Positions 1-13,112 of a DNA stretch of 64,000 nucleotides are shown piece after piece. Every line of letters starts with the position of its first letter. Position 1 is the first letter of the stretch. The DNA is from Theropithecus gelada (Eukaryota; Chordata; Mammalia; Primates; Cercopithecidae): NCBI RefSeq assembly GCF_003255815.1, contig NC_037673.1:155605639-155669638 (forward strand), given 5' to 3'. The position numbers and the translations under genes are program-made. The notes beneath the pieces are model-generated. The model saw only the letters and a program-made list of their open reading frames with translations, did not search any database and was not told where the DNA came from.

Positions 1-285
1 GCAAAGAGGCCATGCCTCACAGCAAGCAAACACAGCATTAACTTAGACTGCATGTTTATTTAAGAAGGCCGGGGATAGCTGATAGAGACTATGGAGAGTG
101 GGGATCAGACCTCGTTCCTAAACCATTCCTTGGTGTAATGCTGACGACCTCATAATATTTGCGCTGTTCTGGGCTGCCTTACCTATTAGCAAGACTGTCA
201 CCAACACTTTGAAAGTTCCCCTTGATCTAATGTCTGAGCACCTAATTGCTTGTGGAAGTCGCAGAAATTCCACCCTAACTCTTCC

Positions 286-440
286 CAGGAGGGCTAATGG
301 GATGGGGTAGAAAGAGATCCTGGTTCAGACGCCCACTAGCTGTAGGATCTCGGACAAGTAGCCTTTTTCCTGGGACCCCATCTACAAAATGGAGAGGCAA
401 TTTCCTTCCAGGATAAACATTCTATGATTCAAAGTGGTGT
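286..440 (+). repeat. MIR SINE fragment
   Basis: Contains the MIR core order: CTGGTTCAGACGCC, CACTAGCTGTAGGATCTCGG, then CCATCTACAAAATGGAGAGG, diverged. Confidence 0.6.
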
Positions 441-3400
441 TTATCTGAATGTGTGAGAAGCCTGAGATGGAATGTTTACTTCCTTTAGAAAATTGGAATT
501 TAACAGCCAAAAGAGTCCTTTTTCCTCTGAAGGAATAAAAAAGAAATCCATTTACTCAATCTTCTAACCCCAAAACCAAAACAAAGAGTCTGTGGTATAA
601 ATGAGTTGGCCAAGACGCCTGCACGTGCTGGCTCACAAGTCAGCCCTGTTCCCTGAGTCATTTTGCAAAATGGCACAGCAGATTCCTCCGGGTCCCTCAG
701 AAAAGAAAATCTTTTACACTTTCGTATAACTCTATGCATTAAACCATAAATTATTATTTCCCTCTCTTCTACTTTCAGAATCTATACAAAAGTGATTACC
801 TCAGTCATTTTTCAATATTACTTTCATACTTGGAAAATACATTTTCAAAAAGTTATTTATTTTTCACAGCATGTCAGGTTGTTATATTGTACTAGTTAAA
901 ATAAAACTACTATATAAACTACTGTCTACTTTTGCATGCATTACATTTCCCTACAAATGCTGTGAAGCAAGATTTTCACAGGGCCTAAATATATTTATCT
1001 TAAATATTACATTATACTTTATTTTAGCACCATTCCAGATTTTAAGAAAGAAAGAAATAGGAAAGCCAGTTGTTAAAGTAACCTCGCTATTAAATAACTT
1101 TTTTATTTGAAGTTCCCCATTTCAGAAGAAAAATTATTTAAATATTAAAAGCGGTTTTGCCATGAAACTTAAAACGAACACATACTATTATTCCTTCTCA
1201 AGGGCCCTGGGAATAGCTAAAAATGTCCCATTGGATTTGATTCATGCTCACCTAAAAGCAAGACTTGGGCAGGGAGTAAAACAAGTAAGGAATAAAATAT
1301 CGAATGAGTACAGCCCAGCATTTCTAATAATGAGGTCCCCAGATCCTTGATATATACAGCTAGGTTTAAAATATTTTCTGGAGTAGCTCCAAAAGGTGAC
1401 AAAACTAAACAAAAGCTTTGCTTGAGGTAATCCTAAATGTTATGTGTAAAATTGTTTTTTGCTCAAATTCTCTAAAGCACTGTGAATTTCTTTAAAATGC
1501 CACCTCAAAGACTCCACAAACACAAAAGGACGCAGATGCAAGTATTTTCATTAGCTTTTGTATTTTTTAATGGTGAGGGTCCTGCAGCTGTGAGTGAGGG
1601 GTGCTTGCTTGAGAATCAGCCAAAACAAAGCTGACCCTGGCCAGTAAACCTAAGGAAGGTGCCACACACCAGCACCGCACTGGGTTTAGAAAATGCTGCT
1701 CTCAGGCTCTCTCTGTGGCTGAGTGAGAGGCAGAAAGAGGAAGCGCTTAAATATTTAATAAATGATTCTGCTAAGGCTTTTGAGCCTTGGCATGAAGGGT
1801 CTGAAAGCACTATCTACTTTACATCCATTGAGGCCACCACCAACATGGCTATGATCCAGATTACAAGCCACTCAAGAAACTAGTTTTCCTCCTCTTTTTC
1901 CTCTTCTGAAGCTGAGTTGCCAGTGGCCTATCTTGAAATCTTTCAGAATTGCTTTAATCTTTCATTTTAGTTTCATCTCAAGGCACATGCATGTCCACCT
2001 CAGTGCCCTTGGGATTGCCAGGCCTTGAGTCTTGAAAACGGGGAAAGCATCCCTGAAGAAATACAGAGAACAAGAATGGAGAAAAGAAAACAAAGATTTT
2101 TTACATGTGTTTTTAACACAGCCAAATCTAACCAAAGTGTGCTCCCTAGTAGTGCTTTTAACTAACAAGCAGGCAATATATTGCACTGTAAAATGTTTCA
2201 TTTTAACACCTTACAGGTTTGGCTCTGTGGCTGTTGCAGGTATATCCATTAAAAGCAACACAGACTATAAATCAGAATTCTATACCTTTTCGCAGCATAT
2301 GAATCTATTCTCCTGCTGGTAAGCACATAGCTTTCATTGATGCCGATGGGGGTGACATATACTTATGCAGGAAGAATAGACCACTCTCTACATGTGAATT
2401 TATGCTTTTAGACAGGTGGCTGTATGTAGACAAGAGACACCAATAAACAGATTTTATCGTAGCTGTTTAGAAATGGATTCTGTGCTACATATCTACAGAG
2501 GAACAGTCGTCTTTTTCAAAGGGAAATACAGAGGCAAACCCTTGGCAGACTTGCAATCCACAGTTCACTACACAAGTTGGTGCCCATTGTCACACACATC
2601 GATGGTCATTTGAACTGAGCTTGACCAATCCCCAATGCCTTAATAAACTAACAGTATTTCTGAAATTCCAGTTATGCTGAATCTAACTCATCCCTGCTAT
2701 GAAAACATAACAAACACTGCACGGCAAAGGCAAACATTAACTTTTTAATGTTCTGTGTCATATACATACCTACATGAACACAGGGTGCAGATTCTCAGAG
2801 GAATAGGTCTTTTCATGAAGCAGAAATCTTTTAGATCACTGCCAAAGGGACTGATACATTGTCTTTAAGGGAATATATACATTTCTTATGTTTAAAAAAT
2901 AAATACTAAAACAGCCTGTCACGTATGGATTCTGTGTGGTTATTTTATATATTTCATTTCTTTGAATGATATTTACTTTTTCTTTCTGCATTTTAGTCAC
3001 TTCCAGAAAGGGATCCCAGGAATAATGCAAATTACAAAAGCAGATGTAGAAAATATTTTTTAAAAGCAGCCTAAATTTCCATAATTTACAATAGATATTC
3101 ACACCTGCACAGAGGTTGACATTCAGCATATGCATCTAGCTGTGTGTGATGAACACAAAGCTTTCACCAGGATAAAATGTCTATTTCTAGAGAAATCCAT
3201 AAACTAGAAACAGACCAGCTCCCATATTTAGTTCCTTGCTGTACTTCATTTTAAAGATGCCTCCTAGAAGATATCGGAAGGGTCAGCTCACTGTTATTTA
3301 CTGCACCAAATATTGCTTATGATTGACACTGTCATGTCCGTGTGTTGCAGAGACTTAAAGGCCATGACAACATTTAACTACTCACTTTTGCTTGCATGGC

Positions 3401-3764
3401 TGTGGTGGAGGAAACCACAGAATACTGATCTATCCAAAAGAGAAAAAAATTAGAGAGAGTGTCACAGTGGAATTTATGAATGAGAGTGCTTTGGCTGCAA
3501 AGCATTCCCATTATAGCCCTCAGCCACCACAAAACTGCTGTGTAATTGGAAGGGAACTTTTTCCCATGCAAAAAAGCTTGCTGTCGATGCCAACCCATCA
3601 GAGCCATGGCATGCAGGGATGCACACCTGCAGGTAGCCTCCCTCATTCGTGGGGATCCTGGTCCCTGCCTGCATCTTCTGCTCACAAAGGGATGTGGATC
3701 TGAGAAGACCAGATCACAGAGGCAGGGGCTGAGGACGTGGCAAACCTTGACGGTCATGTCATCC

Positions 3765-3885
3765 ACTCAATTCATAGGTGAGGAAACTGAAGCCCCCAAA
3801 AAGCAAAATAAACAAGTCCCAGGTACATAGCCCATCAAAGGCAAAGCCTGGACCCAAAGCCAGCCTTTCTCTTGCATCCCAGCCC
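3765..3885 (-). repeat. MIR SINE fragment
   Basis: Contains GGTGAGGAAACTGAAGCCC and an ACATAGCCCATCAAAGGCAA-like stretch in reverse MIR orientation. Diverged and short. Confidence 0.5.
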
Positions 3886-4444
3886 ACTCATATGTCTAAA
3901 AGCTGACCCTATTTCAGCATTTATTTCCCTAAAACTATGATCAATGAATTCAAATATCCTAAATGTCATTCTGGCTGGGAAACAATAAACTTCCTCCAAA
4001 CCAGTTTAGACATATTGCTGTTTTCCTCAAGGAAAAAAAAAAAAATCCTTTGCATGTGTGTGTGTATGTGTATGTTTTGGTTCCCCAGCAATGAAAACTA
4101 TATTAAAGCTTAAAATAATTACCTTCTTTTTCAGTTACTTAAAAAAATCCATCTTCTAAAGAGAACTGTACCACAGACCTCCTATTAATATCTTAAATTT
4201 TTAAAAGTCTAAGTTCTTAAGCTCTGTAGAGTGTTCACAAGTTTGGATGACTTTATAGCATGTGTAACATATATTTTATTTTTATTTACCAAATAGACAC
4301 AGTAAAAAAATAAAATAAAAAGTTAAATAGGATGTCATGACAAGGAGCTACTAGGTAGCTACTTAAGGTTATGTTTCAGGAAAGCCCTCTTTAAAAATAT
4401 CTCTGGAAAGGATAAGGCCTGATTCACATAACTTATATTTTATC

Positions 4445-4690
4445 ATAGGTAAAATAATAACAGTAATTGATATTTATGAAGCACCTACTATCTAATTGAA
4501 TCAGGTACTTATAGAACGTATTGTTTCAACAACACCAAGCAATCCAGGAGGATGGATGTTGCTTTCTCTATTTTGCAGACAAAAACTCTAAGTTCCAAAG
4601 ATATGAGGTTACTTTTCCAAGGTCATATGGCTAGTTAGGAGCATTGGAGGCTTGGAACCCTTGTCCATCTGATTCCAGCATGTATGCTTG
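4445..4690 (-). repeat. MIR SINE
   Basis: Runs from GAAGCACCTACTATC through CTATTTTGCAGACAAAAAC and CCAAGGTCATATGGCTAGTT, the reverse MIR pattern. Confidence 0.75.
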
Positions 4691-4784
4691 GACTCTAAGG
4701 GGAAAATGCAGGCATAAGAGATTTGCTCAGTTTGATCATCACTGCACTGGGGACACATTTCCAGAACCCTTAATAAGCCAGTTT

Positions 4785-4972
4785 TTCTCCCTGGCATATC
4801 ACATCATCCTCCTGCCCTTTCCTTCATAGCGCCTAAAACAATTGTAATTTTACCTTTATGTATGTGATTCTTTGAATGACTGTCTCTCCCACTGGACTGT
4901 AAAGTCTATGCAAAGTCTACAACAGTCTTTGCTTGGTACATAGTAGGTGTTCACTGAACAAATAAATGACCC
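4785..4972 (+). repeat. L2 LINE 3' end
   Basis: Ends with CTTGGTACATAGTAGGTGTT and a GAACAAATAAATG tail, the typical L2 3' terminus. Confidence 0.7.
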
Positions 4973-6547
4973 ACTACTTCAAACTTCAATTTAAGCCAGG
5001 AGAATTGATATCACTGTCTTATTATTCTAGCCAGAGCTGATAACCACAATTTAGATTCAAATTATGTCTTTTATTTAAACATCTCAAAGCAAGATAAAAA
5101 TAAACAGCTGGAAATAGCTTGCAATAAAAGAGAGAGAGAGACCAAAATAAGTTTAGGACTCTGCCAAAGGTCTTAATGGTAGCAACAAAACCATAAATGT
5201 CTCACGGCACTTCATACGTCATGAGGGCTTGCAGATGGAAATAATATCAGTATCTATTCTCTGCTTCTGCTTCGGCTCACCAAGACACTACTCCAGAAAA
5301 GGTGATGTGATTTATTCTGCATTCTATCATTCTGAATCTTCTATTAACCAGCACTTGTGCAGTCACAGAACAATGATAAATGATAGTCATAATTATGACC
5401 CTAATTCACAGCAAGTCACCAAGGTATCCTCTGAATCACAGAAAAATGTCATTAGGTGAGAAGTTCTTTGAGAGAAGAGAACACTTTATACAATTCCCCC
5501 AATTCCCCCAGGGACCTTATACAACACCTAATTGTTGAATAAAACTGTATTGATCATAGCTACGTTATTATATCTAAAAATGATGTTCTGTGTATATCAT
5601 ATGAAGAAATTATCCATTAACCAGAATGTTTAACTATAGAATACCCATTAATGTTTGTTAAGAGAAATTTAATTCATCTTAAGTGAAAGCAATGACAATC
5701 TTAGCAGAGGATATTTGGACCCAACCTCCTGTTTACTAAGCAACAAATTACAACATTGGAAACACTGGACTTTTGAAGGACCCTGAGTTAATGCAGGTAT
5801 TGTGGTGGTTGTTGCTGCTGTTGTTCTCATCTACTAAAAACTATTGTCTGAATACTTAAATTTTGATATAATTAAACAAACCAAAACTATAAAGTTTGTT
5901 CTGTCTCACAAGAGAATCCTAGCTGGTGTGTAGGAGTGGAGGAAGGGAATAGAACTCACCCGGACTCAGGACAAATAAAAATTCACTGCATTTTTAACAT
6001 ATAAACTAATCATTCCTCTCTCTTCCCAGTGTAAGTCATGTGGGAGAAAATACATGTGGAGTATGTACATTGCCACAGAGTATTCATGTAACATAAAAAA
6101 GTAAAATTATATTCTTCTAACGTGCAGGTCCCCGAGATTTTTATCTATGAGTCAAATAAGTAGCCTATTACTCACTGTTTTTGTCATTTATTCAATTATA
6201 CCCAGTGTTAACTAAGTCGTGTAATATAAAGAGTATAGTTATTATGACAATATTTCCTTATCTCATCTATTTTGTATCTCCTTTCTCTCATTCATGTATA
6301 TTTGTATATTTCTAAAGTAACTTCTTAAGCATCATAAGGGAATTTGTTAATTTCTATAAACAAAATCATAGGAAAAAGAATATCTTCAATGTACCAGAGC
6401 TAAAAACAAAGATTCAAAAGAAGGGGAAAATATTAAACAACCTTAAGACCTTACCAAATACATTTAATCCTTTGAATAACTGTATAAATATTTGTGTGTC
6501 TTTTATTTATGTTTTCCTCCTAAAGTAAAATAGGCTTTATGAGGTAG

Positions 6548-6583
6548 TCCTTAAAAAAAAAAAAAAAGAAAGAAAGAAAGAAA

Positions 6584-6647
<64 letters not shown>

Positions 6648-6693
6648 GAAGAAAGAAAAGAAAGAAAGAAAAGAAAGAAAGAAAGAAAAGAAG
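6548..6693. repeat. (GAAA)n microsatellite with poly-A start
   Basis: Long uninterrupted GAAA-type array preceded by a run of about 14 A, with GGAA and AAAAG variants towards the right end. Likely length-polymorphic. The poly-Phe/Ser frame on the other strand is an artefact of this array. Confidence 0.95.
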
Positions 6694-7479
6694 AAACTTT
6701 GGTTCATTATTTAACTTCCGAAAAAGCAACATCAAAGGTTAGATTTTTGGCATTCAAGATCAGATCATTTATAATTTCTTCTTTTTTATGTTTTTTAAAT
6801 TTTTCATGTGGAGAAGAGTCAGAGATCTCAAGAATTCTTATCTGGGGGCCTCTTTTAGATAGGCTGAGCTGATGGGAACTACTCTTTTGTGCCAAAACCC
6901 AAAAGAGAAGTTATACACAGTTCCTCCCTCCACTCCTTTTTTCTCCCCCATGCACACCCACTTTCTGACTCAAAATGAAAATTTTTTTTCTCCTTGTATT
7001 TAAAAGAAGAAGAAAAAAAGAATCCTAGTTGTATTGGAAGTGTGACGTTACAATTCATTGCATTAAAAAAAAAGATCTGAAACTCCCAAATTTATTTAAC
7101 AAATCCACAATGTTTATTTAGGACCAAGGTGAGGGGTGCTTCTTATTTGCATATGGCATCCTGTGAATTTACTACATGCATAATTTTTAGGTACTTAATG
7201 AATGATTCAAATAGAAACAGAATTAGATGCAGACAATGACAGTCATGACACTCAGGGACAATGAAGTAGGATGGAAGTCCAAAGCTGTTTGGCTAAATCA
7301 AATTGTGCATCCTAAAATCCAATTTCTATTGAAACTGCAGGAGCTTGAGATAAAGTTGTCATAAAGTCTTATCAAGATCAGTTAAGATAACATGAACATT
7401 AGGAAGCCATATTTAGATCGTTTCAATTCTCCCATCTTCCCACCACAAAAAGGACTGGAGGAGAAAATGATCCAGACAG

Positions 7480-7920
7480 TTCACCTTGACTCTCTTATCC
7501 TTCACCTCCCTATAGCCTAACTGACCTATGTTCCCTGCCCACTCCCTTCCAGTCCTGCCATCAGTAATGACCAAGACTCTATCATTTCTGGGCCATTACT
7601 ATCCCAGTAACTTCCCAAATTGATCTTCTTGCATCTGGGCTCTGTTCCCTACAGCTCTCTGTATATTCCTCCAAGTCCAACTCAAATATCCCTTTTCTCT
7701 AGCTTTCCATGACCCCCATACAGAATTAATCAGTTCTGATATAGGTGCCCCTGACACTCTCTCCCAGCATTTAACCATCTTATCCGTGACTTTTGGTGTG
7801 CATATGACTGTGCCTCTCAGTGCACAGACCCTCGAGGGCAGAAAATGTCTCTGTTTCACTAGCATATGAGCAATAGCATCTCCCACAAAACAGGCTCTCA
7901 ATAATCTTGTTGAATTGAAC
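7480..7920 (+). repeat. L2 LINE 3' region
   Basis: Shows the L2 order: CTCCAAGTCCAACTCAAAT, TTTCCATGACCCCCATACAG, ACCCTCGAGGGCAGAAAATG and TCTCAATAATCTTGTTGAAT. Confidence 0.75.
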
Positions 7921-8169
7921 CCACTAGGTCTACTGGTGAATTTTAGCTATTCCCTTAATTGTGTCAACTTGTGCAATGACAAAAATCCTACTTATTAAAA
8001 CATTCTACTGTAACATAAGTGGAATGTGTAAGAGCCATGCGCCTAAGTGGAGTGGTGGAAGGGAAGAGGCCTCAAATAGGCCAAAGCATCATTTCAAAAT
8101 CCTTTTCTCAAAGAGCACATTAAGCAGAAGAGACAGCGTGCAAGGACTGGAGACTCCAGCGACTAGTGA

Positions 8170-9190
8170 GTGTCTTTCTTTTTTTAAACAGATGCTTATT
8201 GAATTGTACGCTCTGCTACAGATTAACGATTCAGAGACTAATAAGATGTGATCTCTGCCCTCCAGAAAACTGGTGACAAAGACATAGTATGGAGGGTAAA
8301 TCTGAGAAACATAAGATTGGATAAGATTCATGACTGGCAGGATCAACAGTGTTCTGGGTAAAGTGGGTGGAGGGAGCCCAGCTCTCTACTGTTTGCCAAT
8401 TTCTATGGTGTAAATACCCCCACTATGAATGACTTCAAGCTACCAACGTGGTATCACTGAACAGAGCTAGGAAAAGATTCACTCAATTGGTTCTCATGAG
8501 TCCACACAAGCCAGCTACAGCACACCACTGGACAGAATCCGTACCCTCCACGGCCACAAGCTACATTGCTTTTCACCCAATAACTCATTCAATAGACATT
8601 ATTGAGTACCGAGTGTCTGGCACTGTGCTAGCCAGGAGGAATTGAATAGTAAACAAACAACCACAGCTCCTGGCTGCATGGAGCTTACAGCATCCTATGC
8701 CAGGAACTGACCCAGCTGGGTAGTGAAGGTATCTCTGAGAACTGAAGGGAAAGGGGCTAGAATCTCATGGATGAATTGAACTTCTCAGAGAGGAAGGAAT
8801 GTCCCTGACTGAAGCAATGGGAACAGCAGATGAGTAAGAAAGTTGGCTTTTATCCTAAGAACAATAAGGAGCCACTGATGAATTGAAGGCTATGGAATGT
8901 CGTGATCAGTTTTGAATTCTCCAAACCTTACTTTGGCTCCTATAAGGAGACAAGGGTCTCTAGAGAAACCAAAGGATCGCAGAGACACCAATCTGGAGTT
9001 AAGGCAGGAGTCAGGTGGCAGAGTGGGGGTGGTGCAAAGGGAACAGAGCTGAGAGATAACTAGTATGGCTGACAGAGATGGGGGTGGGGCAACAGCAAGG
9101 ATCATTTCTCGGTTCCTATAACTGAAGGGACAGGGAAATCTGTCAATAATAAGGAGGAAGATGAATTCGTGTTTTGACATTGAGTTTTCA
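8170..9190. repeat. Ancient LINE-like (L2/CR1-type) fragments
   Basis: Contains GGCACTGTGCTAGCCAGGAG, GCATGGAGCTTACAGC and, further on, GGCTTTTATCCTAAGAACAA with ACTTTGGCTCCTATAAGGAG, motifs of old mammalian LINE sequences. Exact family not assigned. Confidence 0.45.
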
Positions 9191-9239
9191 TCCACATGAA
9201 TTTTATGCTCCCCTTTGTGTAAAAAGACTCCCTACAAAA

Positions 9240-9740
9240 GAAAACCCACACTTCTTCTCATGCCCTTCAAGGCCCTTCACATACCAGCCCCAACCCGTTT
9301 GTACTCATTGCCACATACCCCATTACTGCTACTTCCCTCCCACTGGGGAATAAGCTTTCCAAAACTTTTAGTAAACTCATAGAATCCTATCAGCACTTTC
9401 TCTCTCACATCCCCCATCAAAGTCTGCTTTCTGATCCTTACTTCTTGGAAGGACACATGCTCAGCATCTTACAGAACTTCCCACCCCAGAATTGTCTGCA
9501 TTTCAGACAGAAGACAAACCTCCAATCATGTCTCATTCATCTTTGCATCACCTGGACTTTCAGGAGATAGGCACTATATTTTCCACATGCTGCATGTGGA
9601 AATACCATATTCTCCAGAGCAAAACCGTAACACCTGATCTGACAACATGAACACTCTTAGGGAAGAAGACAGAATGGTCTCCAGACATACAATGAGCACT
9701 CAACAAACATTTGTTGTATATGCATTTGTGCACTTCCTGA
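9240..9740 (+). repeat. Probable L2 LINE fragment
   Basis: Contains CTTCAAGGCCCTTCACATAC, then GCTTTCTGATCCTTACTTC and GAGCACTCAACAAACATTTG, consistent with degraded L2. Confidence 0.45.
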
Positions 9741-11672
9741 TGGATTCAATGAAGAATCACCAGATGCCTCCTATACCGAAGTATGCGGTAGGTACTCAGT
9801 AAAGAACAAAGGATGGACTATCAAGCTTCCCTCCCCATAGGAACTTTACACTCTATAACAGATGCATCTGGTGCCTACCTCACATCTCTGTGTCCCACCT
9901 CTGACTTCAGCCACATGTCTGACCTTGACCACATCCTGCCATGTCATGGCTTCCTTTCACGTCATGCCAACTCTGAAGGAGATGCCCAGCCTGCACACGA
10001 GCACCCTGGGACAGCCCTCAACCAAGAAGGGACAGGAGCCAGGAGATAATGCTCTAGCTTCTTGTACTTCTGAAGCCTGGCTCTAGGAGGCACATTTTAC
10101 TCTGTCCCTTAGAAGATTCCAATGGGACCATGCACCAGCACAGCAGTGACTCTGATAATGCATCACTGCCTTACTTTTTCTTCCTTGCCTTTTTCCCCTC
10201 CTCTCTCCCTCATTTCCTGCTTCCTAAGATCATGCCCACATAAACTACCTCCATCCAAATCCCTGCTGAAGGTCTAATTTCTGGGGAACGGCAAACTAAG
10301 AGAGCCTCTGATCTAAGCCAGTCATTTCAGGATCCACAAGAGACTCTTTCACTGTGGCTGATGAATTCCACACCGAAAACAGGGTGAGGGCCGTTCAGCA
10401 ACTTTTCAGTTCTGTTGTTCTCTGAGGACATCTGTGGAATGTTTTCAGTGGAAACAGGACACAGTAAGTGCTAAATACATGTCTTCCAAATTAAATCCAG
10501 GTAAAAATCCAGCTTCTTCACAGGTAGTAAAAAGGAGGTAATGTACACGGCATCCCAAATTATTCATTTTGTCACACCATTCCCCTGCATTCATCAGGAT
10601 TTCATTTGGATCCTTTTTCCAACCTTAGCCCAGCATGCTAGAAGGTATTTATTAATACATTAAATGCTACTTAAACTTCCTAAAATGATCCCAGAACAGC
10701 AAAGGGGAAAAAAGCTTCTGATTTAAAGCTAAACATACTCAGCTATCCATTAACATGACAAAGTCTGCATTTTATTTAGACATTGCCATTAATAATGAAA
10801 TGATGTATGATTTCCACTCCAGCAGCTCTTCCTTCCTTGCATAATCAATTATACATTTAAGAAAATACTTAGTGGATAGAAAGCTCCTCTAATTAAGCAT
10901 CACTTGAGGGAGCTTGTGAGATTCTTAAAACTAGAAAAGATCTCTCAGAGAAGTAGGATGGTGGAGGGAAAAAAATCCACTCAAAATGTTTGAGTCTTGA
11001 TTAGACAAACTTTCAGACATTCTGAACCACTATGTAAGGAAAAACTCACATACAGATACATTTTAACGCAATAGACTTTGAGGTGAACTAAATATTCTGC
11101 AAAGTGCAAAAACTCTCTCTTTGTTCCAGCTAAGAAGCCAGGACTAAATTGAAATTAGATCTTTTGGTTGAGACCCAGCCCCAGAATTGCTGTCCCTTTT
11201 TTTGTCTTCCCTGTCAAAATCATTGACGAGTTAAGATAATTGGTTCTTCAGAACTCGGGAAATTGTCCAATGTTAGAATCAAATAGAAATAGCATAAGAT
11301 TTCCCAGAAGGCAAAACAAGGATGGTTTTTCTCACTAAAATTATTACATATCACATCGTGTTCTTGGGAGGGGTACTTATCTGGGGATAATCTCCAGAAT
11401 GATTTTACATCCTGGTTGTCCTACAAAACTAACTCTCTCCGACACAGCACAGCAAATTCATTCAATTTGGCGGGTCCTAACGCTTTCTCTCCCTCTAGAG
11501 GCAGAAAATGAAGCACTAAATAAGGTTTAATTTCAAGGCATTAAAAATAAAACCAAGGATAAGCCACTCTGACAGGAACAGAAAGCAGGCCTTGGAAGAA
11601 GGCAAGGAGTATGTCAAGAAAGTGGATACAGGAGAACCAGGGGACAGCAGAGAGAGAAGTAAACAAGAGGTT

Positions 11673-11718
11673 CGTTTCTCTCTCTCTCTCTCTCTCTCCT
11701 CTCCTCTCTCTCTCTGCA
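11673..11718. repeat. (CT)n microsatellite
   Basis: CT dinucleotide run with a short CCTCTCCT interruption in intron 6. Confidence 0.9.
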
Positions 11719-12780
11719 TTGCTCTGCCTCTGCCCCTGTATCTATGACTCTGTATCCCTGTCTGTCTCTTCCTCTTGTTCTCTCTTGACTTCTACCCCTC
11801 CGTGTTTCCCCACCCAGGACCATCAATCCTCCAACCAGGGACTGTCTCCCCTTCTGCCCAGGTGGCTTATCCTACAACAGGAGACATCAATAAATTTCCA
11901 GGACAATGTACATGGTGTGGGTGTGATAGGCATGTCACCAGAGACAGCAGATGTTCCTTGACTTTATTGACTTGGCCTTCAGAGGCCCCTCCTTTCTCCA
12001 GCTCCCCTGGGCCCCTGAGTCTCAGTCATAGCTCTTAGAACTTTGGTCAACTGTGCTAGGCCACCAGTTATTTTTCGCACACAGGCCATAAGCATGTTTG
12101 TAACATACTTGGGCACAAGCTCACTTCTAAGGGTTGACTGACTCCTGCCTCCGTTCGTTCTGCTAGCCAGTCAGGCCAGGTTCAGCCAGGAGCCCTCCTT
12201 CCCCGCCAAGGCTTAGAAGCAAACTGAGAAGAAACCCAGCGGCAAGCAAGAATCGCTCCCTGAGAGAGTAGCGGGGACAAAGCTGGGTGCCTGTGCCCTT
12301 TTTAATTCCCCATTCTGGCAAAAAGAAAACCTCAGGTCTGACTTTAGAGCCTTTGACACATAATTGGTAGCCAATTTTCCTAAGTGGTGAGTCAATTTTC
12401 TGCTTGTGAAATGTAACTTTACCCTGGTGAACACCAGGCCCCAGGGTTTTCAGTGTGGCTTAACAGCAATTATATGAATGTTAGGAAGGGGGGAAGTGTT
12501 AAAGTCCCTACATTTACTTTTTTTATGTTTTTACCTCTTAAAGGGATAGGAGAAGTCTCCTAACTAAGTAACCCATGAAAAACTCACCCAAAGATAGGCA
12601 CAGGATATCCTGGGAAGGAAAACCATTTTGAAGCCGCACCACAAAGGGTACTTTTTTAAAGTTTCATTCTTTCAAATATTCAGACAAGTAGTGAGATGTC
12701 ACGGGGAGGGCACAACATTTAGAGGTCAAGGCATCCTTTTCCTGGTTTCCCTTGGGCTATTTTCTTTGCTACCACCCTGT

Positions 12781-12858
12781 CCCCCCCCCCCCCCCCCCCC
12801 CCCCCCCAACAAAACCCCCCCGGGGCCCCCGGCCCCCCCCCCCCCGGGCTTGGGGGGA

Positions 12859-12894
<36 letters not shown>
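12781..12894. repeat. C/G homopolymer block (C27, C13 and C33 runs)
   Basis: Contains 27 C (12781-12807), then AACAAAA, alternating C and G runs including 13 C, and 33 C (12862-12894). On the EBF1 sense strand these are G runs that could form quadruplexes. The composition is so extreme that a sequencing or assembly artefact is likely. The proline- or glycine-rich frames across it are not genes. Confidence 0.95.
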
Positions 12895-12895
<1 letters not shown>

Positions 12896-13112
12896 CCCGT
12901 CTCCTCCCGCAGGGCGGCCGACGGCTCCCGCTCCACATGTGCGACTCGTGTTTCAGCTTTCACTGGCGACAAACTGGAGCCGGGGCCTTTCCGCTTAGGA
13001 GGAACTCGCTACGTGTCGCTAACAACAACACAAACACCGCCGGCCCCGCTCGGTGCTCCGCTGCCCACAGTGCGCTCGGCACCAAGGCTGGATTTATAGC
13101 AAGGAGCCCCGA
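12895..13112. promoter_or_regulatory. CpG-dense patch within intron 6
   Basis: About 220 bases with many CpGs (for example GGCGGCCGACGGCTCCCGCT and ACCGCCGGCCCCGCTCGG) surrounded by AT-rich intron. No repeat identity is seen. It could be an internal promoter or enhancer, or sequence associated with the faulty C-run assembly. Transcription from it is not shown. Confidence 0.45.
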
